A stretch of 42,920 bases of DNA, taken from positions 1 through 42,920 of the forward strand of contig CANQDD010000020.1 in NCBI GenBank assembly GCA_947591315.1. The letters are read 5' to 3'. Positions 1 to 7,965 of this stretch are shown one piece after another (the first letter of the stretch is position 1; each line of letters opens with the position of its first letter). A program made the position numbers and the translations under genes. Source of the DNA: an uncultured Clostridia bacterium (GTDB lineage Bacteria; Bacillota; Clostridia; UBA1381). The notes under the pieces were generated by a model, which saw nothing but the letters and a program-made list of their open reading frames with translations, made no database searches and had not been told where the DNA came from.

Positions 1-326
1 ATTATGGACTCGACGAGCTTATTTAATATCGCCGCCTGCTGCCCCGCGCTGCGCCTCACGCCCGCCGCGTCGTACATTACGATAAACGACAGCACCGCCG
101 ACACCGCGAACAGCGCGCTCGAAAAGCCTTCGGTAAACCCGACGCCCATTGTGAGCGCCATTACAAACGCCGCGTGCGACGACGGCATACCGCCCGAACC
201 GACTATACGCTTAAAATCAATTTTTTTCTCCCATGTCAGCACTATTTTCAGCACCTGCGCTATCACCCAGCCGAGTATTGCCGAAAAAAATACCGAATTG
301 GCAAAAAAATCGTTTACATACCTCAT
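1..326 (-). CDS. divergent PAP2 family protein (DUF212/YuiD-like), C-terminus cut by window edge
   Basis: Reading the minus strand from the ATG at 326 gives an open frame that runs off the window edge, so only the first ~108 residues are present. It starts MRYVNDFFANSVFFSAILGW, then hydrophobic segments, a G-G-M-P-S-S-H-A motif near residue 46 and a later D-A-A-G-V-R-R-x-A-G block. The P-S-S-H-A motif and the D-A-x-G-V-R-R block are typical of the small membrane proteins of the DUF212/YuiD family, which are distant relatives of PAP2 acid phosphatases; their substrate is unknown. A GAGG Shine-Dalgarno sits just upstream. The start is 9 bp after the ispA stop, so this is the last visible gene of the nusB-xseAB-ispA transcript. 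The position next to ispA is common in Clostridia. Confidence 0.8.
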   Translation of the reverse strand, partial: MRYVNDFFANSVFFSAILGWVIAQVLKIVLTWEKKIDFKRIVGSGGMPSSHAAFVMALTMGVGFTEGFSSALFAVSAVLSFIVMYDAAGVRRSAGQQAAILNKLVESI

Positions 327-335
327 TTTTACTCC

Positions 336-1211
336 TCAATTTCGCCTTGATATAAGATAATCCGTTAAATCCGTGAGAAATTTTGCGCGCTCTCCGAACG
401 GCTTTAGCGCGTCCTTCGCCTTCGCGCTGTACTCCCTCATAAGCTCCTTTGCGCGTTCGAGCCCAAGAAGGCTCACGTACGTGTTTTTGTTTTCCTCCGC
501 GTCGGAGCCTATCGGCTTGCCAAGCTCCTCCTCCGTGCCCTCAACATCCAGAATGTCGTCCTGTATCTGAAACGCTATGCCGAGGTTTTTCGCAAACTCG
601 TCCACAGCCGCAATTTCCTCATCGTTTGCGTCCGACATTACCGCGCCTATGACGCATGACGAGCGTATTATCGCGCCGGTCTTTCCCGAGTGCATAAGAC
701 GGAGAGCGTCGAGCGTTATCTCCCTGCCCTCGTACTCCATATCCATAACCTGACCGCCTATCATGCCCTCCGTGCCGCTCGACGCGGACAGTATGCGTAT
801 AGCTTTTAGCGTCCTTTCAGCGTCGCCCTGTGCGCCGCTTGCGACCTCGAATGCGCGGTTTAATAGCGCGTCGCCCGCGAGTATCGCGACCGCCTCGCCG
901 TATTTTATGTGGCTCGTCGGTCTGCCGCGGCGGAGGTCGTCATTGTCCATAGCGGGGAGGTCGTCGTGTATTAGCGAGTAGGTGTGTATCATTTCCATCG
1001 CGCACGCGAACGGCATTACGTCCTCATCGCTGCCGCCGCACATTTTCGCCGTTTCGAGCATAAGCACAGGACGCAGACGTTTACCGCCCGCGAACACGCT
1101 GTAGCGCATCGCCTCGTATATTATTCTTTGGGGGTTGTCCTTTACGGGCAGATATTTGTCGAGGTGAGCGTCCACCTCCGCTGCCCGCTCTTTAAGACGT
1201 TCCTTTATCAT
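336..1211 (-). CDS. ispA: farnesyl/geranyl diphosphate synthase (polyprenyl synthetase)
   Basis: A 291-residue prenyl chain-elongating enzyme that condenses isopentenyl diphosphate with dimethylallyl or geranyl diphosphate, supplying precursors of undecaprenyl phosphate and quinone-type lipids. The first aspartate-rich motif D-D-L-P-A-M-D is at residues 83-89, followed by R-R-G-R-P-T-S-H; the second, D-D-I-L-D, is at 218-222. Both bind the Mg-diphosphate substrates. The G-G-K-R-L-R-P substrate motif is at 42-48. The length is normal for bacterial short-chain synthases. The start overlaps the xseB stop by 4 bp (ATGA), so the genes are translationally coupled. The xseA-xseB-ispA order is standard in Bacillota. 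Product chain length (C15 or C20) cannot be decided by eye. Confidence 0.95.
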   Translation of the reverse strand: MIKERLKERAAEVDAHLDKYLPVKDNPQRIIYEAMRYSVFAGGKRLRPVLMLETAKMCGGSDEDVMPFACAMEMIHTYSLIHDDLPAMDNDDLRRGRPTSHIKYGEAVAILAGDALLNRAFEVASGAQGDAERTLKAIRILSASSGTEGMIGGQVMDMEYEGREITLDALRLMHSGKTGAIIRSSCVIGAVMSDANDEEIAAVDEFAKNLGIAFQIQDDILDVEGTEEELGKPIGSDAEENKNTYVSLLGLERAKELMREYSAKAKDALKPFGERAKFLTDLTDYLISRRN

Positions 1212-1441
1212 TCGCCCAAATCTCCAAACTCTTCCTTAACGATTTCGCCGTCGTCGTTCGTCATAAGTATCGAGACCTTCTTTTCCGCCTCGTCGAGCAT
1301 TTTCTGACAGCTTTTGCTTAGTTTAATGCCGCGCTCGAACAGCGTCAGCGACTCGTCGAGCGTTACGTCGCCGCCCTCAAGCTGCGCGACGATTTTTTCA
1401 AGCTCCGCAACGGAGCTTTCAAATGTTTTTTTCTCAGCCAT
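1208..1441 (-). CDS. xseB: exodeoxyribonuclease VII small subunit
   Basis: A 77-residue protein of the XseB family. Several copies bind one XseA to form exonuclease VII, which degrades single-stranded DNA from both ends in the cytoplasm. The family signature is visible: an N-terminal F-E-x-x-V-A-E-L-E-K-I-V-x-x-L-E block (residues 5-21), then L-D-E-S-L-x-L-F-E-R-G-I-K-L (28-41), both predicted helices, and an acidic tail. The length matches the family. It lies 10 bp after xseA and overlaps ispA by 4 bp, as expected for an operon producing the two exonuclease subunits together. Confidence 0.95.
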   Translation of the reverse strand: MAEKKTFESSVAELEKIVAQLEGGDVTLDESLTLFERGIKLSKSCQKMLDEAEKKVSILMTNDDGEIVKEEFGDLGE

Positions 1442-1451
1442 AATTTTCTCC

Positions 1452-2636
1452 TTATTTCACAACGCAGTCCTTGCTGCCGTCCTTTAACCTCAATGTGAAC
1501 TCGTCGCCGCTCTTTACCTCGCCGACGCTTCGTATAACAGTGCCGTCCTCACGCGTCGGTATCGCGTAACCGCGCGACAGCGTTTGAAGCGGCGAAAGCG
1601 CGTCAAGCTTCGCGGCTTGCGCGGCAAACCTACGGCGCAGCGACATCGTTTTCATCTTCAAGCTGTTTTCCATTGAGCGCGTCATAGCGTCCACGCGCAG
1701 GCTGTACTCGTCTATCCTGTCCTTCGGCGTGCGCATCTTAAAGCGTTTGAGCAGCAGTCTGCCGCCCTCTATTCGGCTTACGATGCTCTGTTGTATACGG
1801 CTTTTGTCAGCCGTTATGCGCGCCGCGAGTTCCGGCGTTGACGGCACGGCTATTTCAGCCGCCGCGCTCGGCGTGGGAGCGCGCAGGTCGGCGACAAAGT
1901 CAGCTATCGTGAAGTCCGTTTCGTGACCGACCGCGCTGATTACGGGTATCTCCGACGCGTAAATCGCGCGCGCCGTGATTTCCTCGTTAAACGCCCACAA
2001 ATCCTCTATACTTCCGCCGCCGCGCCCGACAATCAAGGTGTCAACCTCGCGCGTGGCGTTAAAATATTCAATCGCCTTTACAACACTCTGTGCCGCGCCC
2101 GTACCCTGAACCTTCGCGGGGTAGAGTATGATTTCAGCCATCGGGTAACGGCGCGTTATCACGTTTATAATATCCCTTACCGCCGCGCCTGTTGGGGCTG
2201 TGACAACGCCGACCGCCTTCGGGAATTTCGGTATCGGCTTTTTGTGACGCTCGTCAAACAGTCCCTCGTCCGCAAGCTGCTTTTTAAGCTGCTCGTACGC
2301 GATGTACAGCTCTCCCACGCCGTCGGGAATCATTTCCTCTATATAAAGCTGGTACGCGCCGCCCGCCTCGTACACGCTGATGCGTCCGCGCGCGAGTACC
2401 TTCATGCCGTCCGCAGGCTCAAACGCAAGCGTCGCCGCCGCGCCGCGGAACATTACGGCTTTTAGCACGCCGCCCTCGTCCTTCAGGGTGATGTAGATGT
2501 GTCCCGAATAGTGGCGCTTGAAGTTTGAAAGCTCGCCCTTTACCCAGACGTTGTTCAGTATTATGTTGTGGTCGAGTATTTTTTTGACGTAGCCGTTTAT
2601 CTGCGATACCGTCGCAACTCTCGGTTCCAAATTCAA
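1452..2636 (-). CDS. xseA: exodeoxyribonuclease VII large subunit
   Basis: A 394-residue catalytic subunit of exonuclease VII. It begins with an OB-fold DNA-binding domain (about 8-105, with V-W-V-K-G-E-L-S-N-F and G-H-I-Y-I-T-L-K-D). The nuclease domain follows, with G-V-V-T-A-P-T-G-A-A-V-R-D near 143-155, R-G-G-G-S-I-E-D-L-W-A-F-N near 205-217 and the conserved G-H-E-T-D-F-T-I-A-D block near 237-246. The C-terminal third is a long coiled coil that carries XseB. Size and motif order are normal, though slightly short at the C-terminus. The start overlaps the upstream TsaD-like gene by 4 bp, and xseB follows after 10 bp. Confidence 0.95.
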   Translation of the reverse strand: MNLEPRVATVSQINGYVKKILDHNIILNNVWVKGELSNFKRHYSGHIYITLKDEGGVLKAVMFRGAAATLAFEPADGMKVLARGRISVYEAGGAYQLYIEEMIPDGVGELYIAYEQLKKQLADEGLFDERHKKPIPKFPKAVGVVTAPTGAAVRDIINVITRRYPMAEIILYPAKVQGTGAAQSVVKAIEYFNATREVDTLIVGRGGGSIEDLWAFNEEITARAIYASEIPVISAVGHETDFTIADFVADLRAPTPSAAAEIAVPSTPELAARITADKSRIQQSIVSRIEGGRLLLKRFKMRTPKDRIDEYSLRVDAMTRSMENSLKMKTMSLRRRFAAQAAKLDALSPLQTLSRGYAIPTREDGTVIRSVGEVKSGDEFTLRLKDGSKDCVVK

Positions 2637-3556
2637 GCCTCCTTCGCCATGTACGCCAGATACGCGATACCGACCGCGTTATCCGTCGAGTATTCCGGTT
2701 TCGCGAAATACACGCGTCCGTTTATGTTCTCGGTGAAGCCGCGCCGTATTATGCCGTTCGACGCAACTCCCCCGACTATCAGTATATCCTTCGCTCCCGT
2801 TTCCTTTACCGCGCTGTTTACCGCGCGCGTCAGCGTGTCACGCACACAGCAGAGAACGCCGAGCGCGAGGCTCGCACCGTCCGTTTCGTCGGCAATACGC
2901 GCCGCCTTAGTTTCAACGCCCGAAAAGCTCACGAGCGTGCCGTCGGCTGATATTGGGAGCTTTGCGGCTGTATCCGCCGTGAGCGCGAGCCGTTCAAGCT
3001 CGTGTCCGGCGGGGAACGCCATGCCCATTCTCACGCCGACGCGGTCGATAAACTGTCCCGCGCTTATATCCTTCGTGCCGCCGATTATTTTGTGCGTAAA
3101 GTTTATGCCCTCGCAGCGGCTTAACAGTATCTCCGTCGTGCCGCCCGAAAGGTGTACCGACAAAAACGGCTTTTCCAAAAGCTCAAACGCGCCGCAGGAG
3201 TAAATCCCCGCCATGACGTGTCCGTCCTGGTGCGAAAACTCGTAAAGCGGCACTCCGAGCGATTTCGCGGCTATTTTGGCGAAGCCGTGACCCGCGAGGA
3301 ATACCGGCATGTACGAGCCTTCCACGTTCCTCGGTCTTGTGCTTGCGCCTACAGCCTTAACGCCGTTCATGTCAACGTCAAGCCGCCCGTAAAGCTCCGG
3401 CAGCAGCTTTACATGCTGAAACAGTCCCTCGCTCTGACGTATGCCGCGCTCGCCCGATTTTACGGAAAGAAGCTGTCTCACGCTTTTGTCCTGCTTACCG
3501 TCCGTCCACGCGGCGGACGCGGTGTAATTGCTTGTGTCAAATCCGAGCGCGCTCAT
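2633..3556 (-). CDS. TsaD/Kae1-like M22 family paralog (role unknown)
   Basis: A 307-residue protein of the actin-like TsaD/Gcp/Kae1 fold. It starts with a nucleotide-binding strand-turn (L-G-F-D-T-S-N-Y-T at 4-12) and retains an H-x-x-x-H pair (H109 and H113 in S-H-Q-D-G-H), which in true TsaD binds the metal used for tRNA t6A synthesis. Glycine-rich phosphate loops occur near H-L-S-G-G-T-T-E and V-G-G-V-A-S-N. It is shorter than housekeeping TsaD (about 335-340 residues) and has no tsaB or tsaE beside it. Its place between nusB and xseA is a recurrent clostridial context for a paralog rather than for TsaD itself. It overlaps nusB and xseA by 4 bp each. Whether it modifies tRNA or acts on another substrate is unknown. 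Confidence 0.75.
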   Translation of the reverse strand: MSALGFDTSNYTASAAWTDGKQDKSVRQLLSVKSGERGIRQSEGLFQHVKLLPELYGRLDVDMNGVKAVGASTRPRNVEGSYMPVFLAGHGFAKIAAKSLGVPLYEFSHQDGHVMAGIYSCGAFELLEKPFLSVHLSGGTTEILLSRCEGINFTHKIIGGTKDISAGQFIDRVGVRMGMAFPAGHELERLALTADTAAKLPISADGTLVSFSGVETKAARIADETDGASLALGVLCCVRDTLTRAVNSAVKETGAKDILIVGGVASNGIIRRGFTENINGRVYFAKPEYSTDNAVGIAYLAYMAKEA

Positions 3557-3966
3557 TCTTCCGCCTTTATCACGCTTGCCAGAAGTCCGTTCACGAATGT
3601 CGGATCGTTTTCGTCGCCGTAACGCTTCGCAAGCTCCACAGCCTCGTTGACAGCCACGCGCGGCGGCACGTCGTCGAGGTATTTCATTTCAAATATCGCT
3701 ATTCTCAGCACCGTGCGCGAAACCTTTGAAATACGCGCGAATGACCAGCCTTTCCGGAGGTTTTTCGTTATGATCGCGTCTATTTCACTGCCGTGCTCCT
3801 TCACGCCGTCTATGACCGACTGTATATAGCCGAGGTTGTCCTCACATTCGGGACGCGCCCTTAAAAGCTCGTCCATTATAACGTCCATGCTGCCCTCGTG
3901 CTGATCCATCTGGAACACCTGTGTAAACGCCGCGTCGCGCGCTTCGCTTCTCGTTTGCTTTCTCAT
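3553..3966 (-). CDS. nusB: transcription antitermination factor NusB
   Basis: A 137-residue all-helical protein that binds boxA RNA with S10 (NusE) and prevents early termination of rRNA transcription. The N-terminal T-R-S-E-A-R-D-A-A-F-T-Q-V-F-Q-M-D block is the family signature. The C-terminal half has R-x-x-L-R-I-A-I-F-E-M-K-Y-L and P-x-R-V-A-V-N-E-A-V-E-L-A-K-R-Y-G, followed by F-V-N-G-L-L-A-S-V. The length is standard. It is the first gene of the nusB to DUF212 transcript. A good promoter lies about 50 bp upstream and an AGGAAA-type Shine-Dalgarno is about 9 bp before the ATG. Confidence 0.95.
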   Translation of the reverse strand: MRKQTRSEARDAAFTQVFQMDQHEGSMDVIMDELLRARPECEDNLGYIQSVIDGVKEHGSEIDAIITKNLRKGWSFARISKVSRTVLRIAIFEMKYLDDVPPRVAVNEAVELAKRYGDENDPTFVNGLLASVIKAEE

Positions 3967-4016
3967 CGCGTGTATTTCCTTTCTCGTCCTTAACGCACAT
4001 ATCTGCCTGTGATAAA

Positions 4017-4045
4017 ACTATACCATATATTTACATAAAAATCAA
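4017..4045 (-). promoter_or_regulatory. sigma-A promoter for nusB operon
   Basis: On the minus strand TTGATT (4040-4045), a 17-bp spacer and TATAGT (4017-4022) form a near-consensus vegetative promoter. The expected transcript starts near 4010, giving a leader of about 44 nt before nusB. Confidence 0.7.
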
Positions 4046-4058
4046 GGGAAAGAAAAAA

Positions 4059-4076
4059 ACGCCTTTCGGCAGGGTT
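4059..4076 (-). terminator. weak candidate terminator after niaR
   Basis: Minus-strand reading gives a short GCC-GAAA-GGC hairpin (4061-4070) followed by seven T residues (4053-4059). The stem is only 3-4 bp, so termination would be inefficient unless the upstream palindromes help. It is the only T-tract structure between niaR and the nusB promoter. Confidence 0.3.
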
Positions 4077-4099
4077 TGGTTTTTGTGTGGGTTTAACAT

Positions 4100-4350
4100 A
4101 GGGGAGGCGTACCGTGAGGCCCCCTTGTTAAAGGGGGCTGTCACGCGCAGCGTGACTGGGGGATTCCTTGTTGGTTTTTGCAATGAATCCCTCCACCGCC
4201 TACAGCGGTCCCTTTTACTACGGCATACGAGCAAAGCTCTATGCCTATGACGCTAAAGCGTCATTCACCTCCCTTTGACAAGTGAACCACACGCCCCGCG
4301 TGTGGTAGGCGTGTTCGCTTGCGAACAAACGCCGTAGCAAAGGGAGGCTT
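4100..4350. repeat. palindrome array (dispersed intergenic repeat, element A)
   Basis: This gene-free stretch between niaR and nusB holds seven hairpins and one longer inverted pair: 4119-4138 (8-bp arms of C5 and G5), 4140-4156 (GTCACGC/GCGTGAC), 4195-4209 (ACCGC/GCGGT), 4222-4245 (GGCATA/TATGCC with an inner GAGC/GCTC), 4247-4264 (ATGACGC/GCGTCAT), 4287-4305 (CCACACGC/GCGTGTGG) and 4313-4326 (GTTCGC/GCGAAC). The last two are enclosed by a 10-bp pair CCTCCCTTTG (4268-4277) and CAAAGGGAGG (4338-4347). The loops differ and there are no equal-length spacers, so this is not a CRISPR. A 67-codon frame here is best read as spurious. Similar CCTCCC/GGGAGG palindromes are, as I recall, scattered through gut clostridial genomes. 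Confidence 0.75.
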
Positions 4351-4372
4351 ACATCGTGAGCCCATATCACCC

Positions 4373-4885
4373 TCATATCTCCGGTGCGATATAGTTTTTA
4401 TCCTCCAGCGCCTTACCGATGAGGTCGAGCGTTTCCTCGCTGTTTGCCTTAACGGTGTGGTAATGGTAGCCGGACGTTATATTCATCAGCGCGACCGACT
4501 TGCCGCTCCTAAGTCCCTCCACGCACTGCCTTACTCCGAGGCGCGAGGAAATATTGAGCTTCGCTTCGATCTTGCCGTAAACCCTGTGCCATACGAACAC
4601 GTCCACGACCGTGCCGCCAAGGTCAACGATCGTGTTAAGCTCGTCCTCTGTCTGCTCGTTGGTGTGGTACAGCTTGAAAACGCGTATGCACGCGTTGGGA
4701 TCGCTCATTATATATCCGCGGCTCGTGGATATTATCTCCTGTCCCGACGCTTTCAAAAGCGCGATGTCGCCGACTATGATCTGGCGCGACACGCCGAGCT
4801 TTTTCGCGAGCGCGCTTCCCGAAACGGGCTCGGCGCTTTCGGTTATTAGCCGCAATATTTCATTTCTTCTTTCCTCTGTGTTCAT
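4373..4885 (-). CDS. niaR: NAD biosynthesis transcriptional repressor NiaR (YrxA), HTH-11 + 3H domains
   Basis: A 170-residue niacin-responsive repressor. An N-terminal winged helix (about 5-58) carries S-G-S-A-L-A-K-K-L-G-V-S-R-Q-x-I as recognition helix. It is followed by the small '3H' ligand domain named for its conserved histidines, here H74, H100, H141 and H143 (in S-G-Y-H-Y-H-T-V). H74, E82, H141 and H143 have the spacing I recall for the metal ligands of the Thermotoga homolog. In this family niacin binding promotes DNA binding and shuts off de novo NAD synthesis or niacin uptake. The gene is the last of nadA-nadB-nadC-niaR, 10 bp after nadC, so the repressor is probably autoregulated through the nadA promoter. 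Confidence 0.93.
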   Translation of the reverse strand: MNTEERRNEILRLITESAEPVSGSALAKKLGVSRQIIVGDIALLKASGQEIISTSRGYIMSDPNACIRVFKLYHTNEQTEDELNTIVDLGGTVVDVFVWHRVYGKIEAKLNISSRLGVRQCVEGLRSGKSVALMNITSGYHYHTVKANSEETLDLIGKALEDKNYIAPEI

Positions 4886-4895
4886 TTTTAAAACC

Positions 4896-5747
4896 TCATA
4901 CCGCGTGAAGATTTTTAAGCGACAAGTCGAGTATCGGCGCGGAGTGCGTCAGCGCGCCCGATGAAATGTAGTCAACGCCTATGTCCTTAAGACGCGCGAT
5001 ATTCTCCTTCGTGATGTTGCCGCTGCATTCCGTCTCGGCTCTGCCCGCCGTAAGACGAACGGCTTCCTTCATATCCTCCGCGCTCATATTGTCGAGCATT
5101 ATTATGTCCGCGCCGGCTTCGAGAGCCTCACGAAGCATATCGAGGTTTTCAACCTCTACCTCTATCTTCCTCACAAACGGCGCGTACTCCTTCGCCATTC
5201 TTACGGCTTCCTTAACGCTTCCCGCCGCGCCGATGTGGTTGTCCTTCAGCAGAATACCGTCGCTCAGATTGTAACGGTGGTTGCAGCCGCCGCCCACTCT
5301 TACGGCGTACTTCTCGAACACGCGCATATTCGGCGTTGTTTTTCTCGTGTCGAGCAGCTTCGTTTTACTGCCCTCGAGCAGCTTCGCCACGGAATTAGTG
5401 TATGTTGCGATACCGCTCATGCGCTGCAGGAAGTTAAGAGCCGTTCTCTCGCCCGACAGAAGCACGCGTATATCGCCGCGCACTATTCCGAGCCTGTCGC
5501 CGTTTTTGACCGCGTCGCCGTCCTTTACGTGAAAGACCGTTTCGGTCGCGCCGTCGAGCAGCGTGAACACGCGCTTAAACACGTCAAGTCCCGCTATTAT
5601 ACCGTCCTGCTTGCATATAAGCTCGACCTCGCCCGTTTTCGGCGCGCGCATCACAGAATTCGTCGTTATATCCTCGCTCGTTATATCCTCGCGGAGCGCG
5701 CTCAAAATAAGCTTGTCCGCGTTAAGCGTCATAGTTATGTTATTCAT
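4896..5747 (-). CDS. nadC: nicotinate-nucleotide pyrophosphorylase (quinolinate phosphoribosyltransferase)
   Basis: A 283-residue enzyme converting quinolinate and PRPP to nicotinate mononucleotide, CO2 and pyrophosphate: the third step of de novo NAD synthesis. An N-terminal alpha/beta sandwich is followed by a TIM-like barrel. The active-site blocks L-D-T-R-K-T-T-P (132-139) and G-G-G-C-N-H-R-Y-N-L-S-D with L-L-K-D-N-H (152-171) are intact, as are the C-terminal E-V-E-V-E-N and D-I-I-M-L-D-N-M segments. The length is normal. The start overlaps the nadB stop by 8 bp and niaR follows after 10 bp. Confidence 0.96.
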   Translation of the reverse strand: MNNITMTLNADKLILSALREDITSEDITTNSVMRAPKTGEVELICKQDGIIAGLDVFKRVFTLLDGATETVFHVKDGDAVKNGDRLGIVRGDIRVLLSGERTALNFLQRMSGIATYTNSVAKLLEGSKTKLLDTRKTTPNMRVFEKYAVRVGGGCNHRYNLSDGILLKDNHIGAAGSVKEAVRMAKEYAPFVRKIEVEVENLDMLREALEAGADIIMLDNMSAEDMKEAVRLTAGRAETECSGNITKENIARLKDIGVDYISSGALTHSAPILDLSLKNLHAV

Positions 5748-7011
5748 GCTTTTTCCTCTCCTTTTCTATTTCGTCGAGCACCGCTTTTTTGTACGCCGCC
5801 TTGTAATTTTTATAGTCGTCCGCGTTCGGAGCATACTCCTTTTTCTCCGTCACGGAATACGTCTCCGTTATCCTTTTTGCCGCGCGGCGCGCGAACACAA
5901 GGCTTTCGAGAAGTGAGTTGCTCGCGAGACGGTTTTTTCCGTGAACGCCGTTGCACGCCGTCTCACCGACCGCGTACAGCCTTTCCATCGACGTTTTGCT
6001 GTATGCGTCAACGTCTATGCCGCCCATGAAATAGTGCTGCGACGGCACGACGGGTATAGGCTCCTTCGTGACGTCGAACCCCTCTTTTAGGCAGTGGCGG
6101 TAGATGTTCGGGAAATGCTTTTTTATCGTTTCCTCCGGTATCGGCTTTAACGACAGCCACACGTAGGGCTTACCGTCCTTTTCCATCTGCTTGTAAATCT
6201 CGGCGGTCACAACGTCGCGCGGCGCAAGCTCGTCCGTAAAGCGGTTGCCGTTATTATCAAGAAGCAGCGCGCCCTCGCCCCTTACCGACTCCGAAATAAG
6301 GAAGCGTCTGCCGTTTTTCTCGCTGTAAAGCGTCGTCGGGTGGATTTGGATATAGTCGGGATTTTTGAGTTTTACGCCGTGCTTTAATGCAATCGCAAGC
6401 GCGTCACCCGTGAGGTGGCGGTAGTTTGTGGAATTTGTGAACAGTCCGCCTATGCCGCCGGTGGCAAGAATTGTATAGTCAGCCGCTATGCTCTCCATAT
6501 TTCCGTCACGGTCAAAGCCGACCACTCCGCGGCACTCGCCGTCCGTTTCGATTATGTCCGCGACGGTGAAGCGCTCTATTATTTGTACGTTATCGAGCTT
6601 CTGTACCGCAGCCAACAGGTGCGATGTTATCTCCCTGCCCGTTATGTCCTCGTGGAACAGTATGCGCGGCGTGGAGTGCGCGCCCTCCTTCGTGTACACA
6701 AACTCGCCGTTCTCCTTCGTAAAACGCACGCCGTAACGCTCCAAATCGGCTATTACGTCCCTTGACGAGCGTATCATTATATCGACCGACCGCTTGTTGT
6801 TCTCGTAATGTCCGGCGCGCATCGTATCCTCGAAATAGCTGTCGTAGTCGTCCTCGCTCTTCAGCACGCATATACCGCCCTGCGCGAGGTACGAGTCGCT
6901 TTTTTCAAGCTCGTCCTTCGTCACCATTATTATTTTTTTGCCGCGGGGCAGATTCAGCGCGGCGTAAAGTCCGCTCACACCGCTGCCCGCTATCACTATG
7001 TCCGCTTTCAT
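5740..7011 (-). CDS. nadB: L-aspartate oxidase
   Basis: An FAD enzyme oxidising L-aspartate to iminoaspartate, the substrate NadA condenses with dihydroxyacetone phosphate. In anaerobes the acceptor is usually fumarate. The ATG at 7011 is chosen because AAGGAG lies 7 nt before it; an upstream in-frame ATG at 7032 sits inside the end of nadA. With this start the protein has 423 residues, an N-terminal dinucleotide fold (G-S-G-V-S-G-L-Y-A-A near 9-18), a Q-G-G-I motif near 45, the H-P-T-T active-site region, and a C-terminal A-S-N-S-L-L-E-S-L-V-F block. It is shorter than E. coli NadB (about 540) because the C-terminal helical domain is reduced, as in many Clostridia. Confidence 0.94.
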   Translation of the reverse strand: MKADIVIAGSGVSGLYAALNLPRGKKIIMVTKDELEKSDSYLAQGGICVLKSEDDYDSYFEDTMRAGHYENNKRSVDIMIRSSRDVIADLERYGVRFTKENGEFVYTKEGAHSTPRILFHEDITGREITSHLLAAVQKLDNVQIIERFTVADIIETDGECRGVVGFDRDGNMESIAADYTILATGGIGGLFTNSTNYRHLTGDALAIALKHGVKLKNPDYIQIHPTTLYSEKNGRRFLISESVRGEGALLLDNNGNRFTDELAPRDVVTAEIYKQMEKDGKPYVWLSLKPIPEETIKKHFPNIYRHCLKEGFDVTKEPIPVVPSQHYFMGGIDVDAYSKTSMERLYAVGETACNGVHGKNRLASNSLLESLVFARRAAKRITETYSVTEKKEYAPNADDYKNYKAAYKKAVLDEIEKERKKHE

Positions 7012-7021
7012 GTCTGTCTCC

Positions 7022-7930
7022 TTATTTCGCAAGCTCCAGCATTCTGTTGAGCGGCTTTAACGCTCCTTCACGCACCTCGTCGCTCACGTGTACCTCGTTT
7101 TCGCCCGTCTTTAGCACATGCAGTATTTTTTCGGCCGTGTTGAGCTTCATGTTCGGGCAGAAATGCTTTGTACCGGCGAAGTAAAATTTTTTGCCGTCTC
7201 CGGGTTTTCTCAGCATATATCCAACGCCGCTCTCGGTGCAGATTATAAATTCATTGTTGTCCGTTTTTGCCGCGTAATCAATAATGCCCGACGTGCTGCC
7301 GATATAGTCCGCGAGCGACAGCACCTCCTCGCGGCACTCCGGGTGAGCCGCGACGAGCGCGGCGGGGTACTTTTCCTTTATCGCCTTCACGTTCTCGGCC
7401 GTCATTGACGCGTGAACGTGGCAGAAGCCTTTGTTTAATATGACGTTCTTTTCGGGAACCTGCTTCGCGACGTACCGTCCGAGGTTCTCGTCGGGTATGA
7501 AGAATATATTTTTGTTCGGGAGCGCTTTCACTATCTTAACGGCGTTCGACGACGTTACGCACACATCGCTCAAACATTTCAGCTCCGCCGTTGAGTTTAT
7601 ATAGCAAACGACAGCCAGATCGTCGTACTTTTCGCGCATTTCCTCTATCGTTTCAGCGTCAGCCATGTGCGCCATAGGGCAGTCAGCCGACATATCGGGC
7701 ATGAGTACGGTCTTGTCGGGGTTCAATATCTTCGCGCTCTCACCCATAAACGAAACGCCCGCGAAAACGATAACGTCCGCGTCGGTTTCGCGCGCGGCTT
7801 TCGCGAGGTAGTACGAGTCGCCTATGTAGTCGGCTATTTCCTGCACCTCGTCGTTCACGTAATAGTGCGCGAGTATTACGGCGTTCTTCTCCTTTTTGAG
7901 CTTTTCTATTTCCTTTGTGAGTTCTTCCAT
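7022..7930 (-). CDS. nadA: quinolinate synthase
   Basis: A 302-residue [4Fe-4S] enzyme making quinolinate from iminoaspartate and dihydroxyacetone phosphate. The three cluster cysteines appear in V-C-V-T-S-S-N-A, H-P-E-C-R-E-E-V and F-C-P-N-M-K-L-N-T. The I-L-A-H-Y-Y motif near residue 19 and M-G-E-S-A-K-I-L-N-P are also present. The ATG at 7930 is preferred over the frame's first ATG at 7987, because the upstream one lies in the -35 region of the promoter and would not be transcribed. AAAGG about 13 nt upstream serves as Shine-Dalgarno. This is the first gene of the NAD operon; nadB follows after 10 bp. Confidence 0.95.
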   Translation of the reverse strand: MEELTKEIEKLKKEKNAVILAHYYVNDEVQEIADYIGDSYYLAKAARETDADVIVFAGVSFMGESAKILNPDKTVLMPDMSADCPMAHMADAETIEEMREKYDDLAVVCYINSTAELKCLSDVCVTSSNAVKIVKALPNKNIFFIPDENLGRYVAKQVPEKNVILNKGFCHVHASMTAENVKAIKEKYPAALVAAHPECREEVLSLADYIGSTSGIIDYAAKTDNNEFIICTESGVGYMLRKPGDGKKFYFAGTKHFCPNMKLNTAEKILHVLKTGENEVHVSDEVREGALKPLNRMLELAK

Positions 7931-7965
7931 TGTGACGTCATTACCTTTCAAGTGATATTTTGAAC

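Noticed and set aside
4031-4234. 67-codon minus-strand frame in the niaR-nusB spacer
   Set aside because: It is made of palindromic repeat and promoter sequence, has no ribosome site, and its arginine-rich composition is typical of spurious frames in GC-rich repeats.
4100-4350. Possible CRISPR array
   Set aside because: The palindromes differ from each other in sequence and length, and there are no regular spacers or cas genes.
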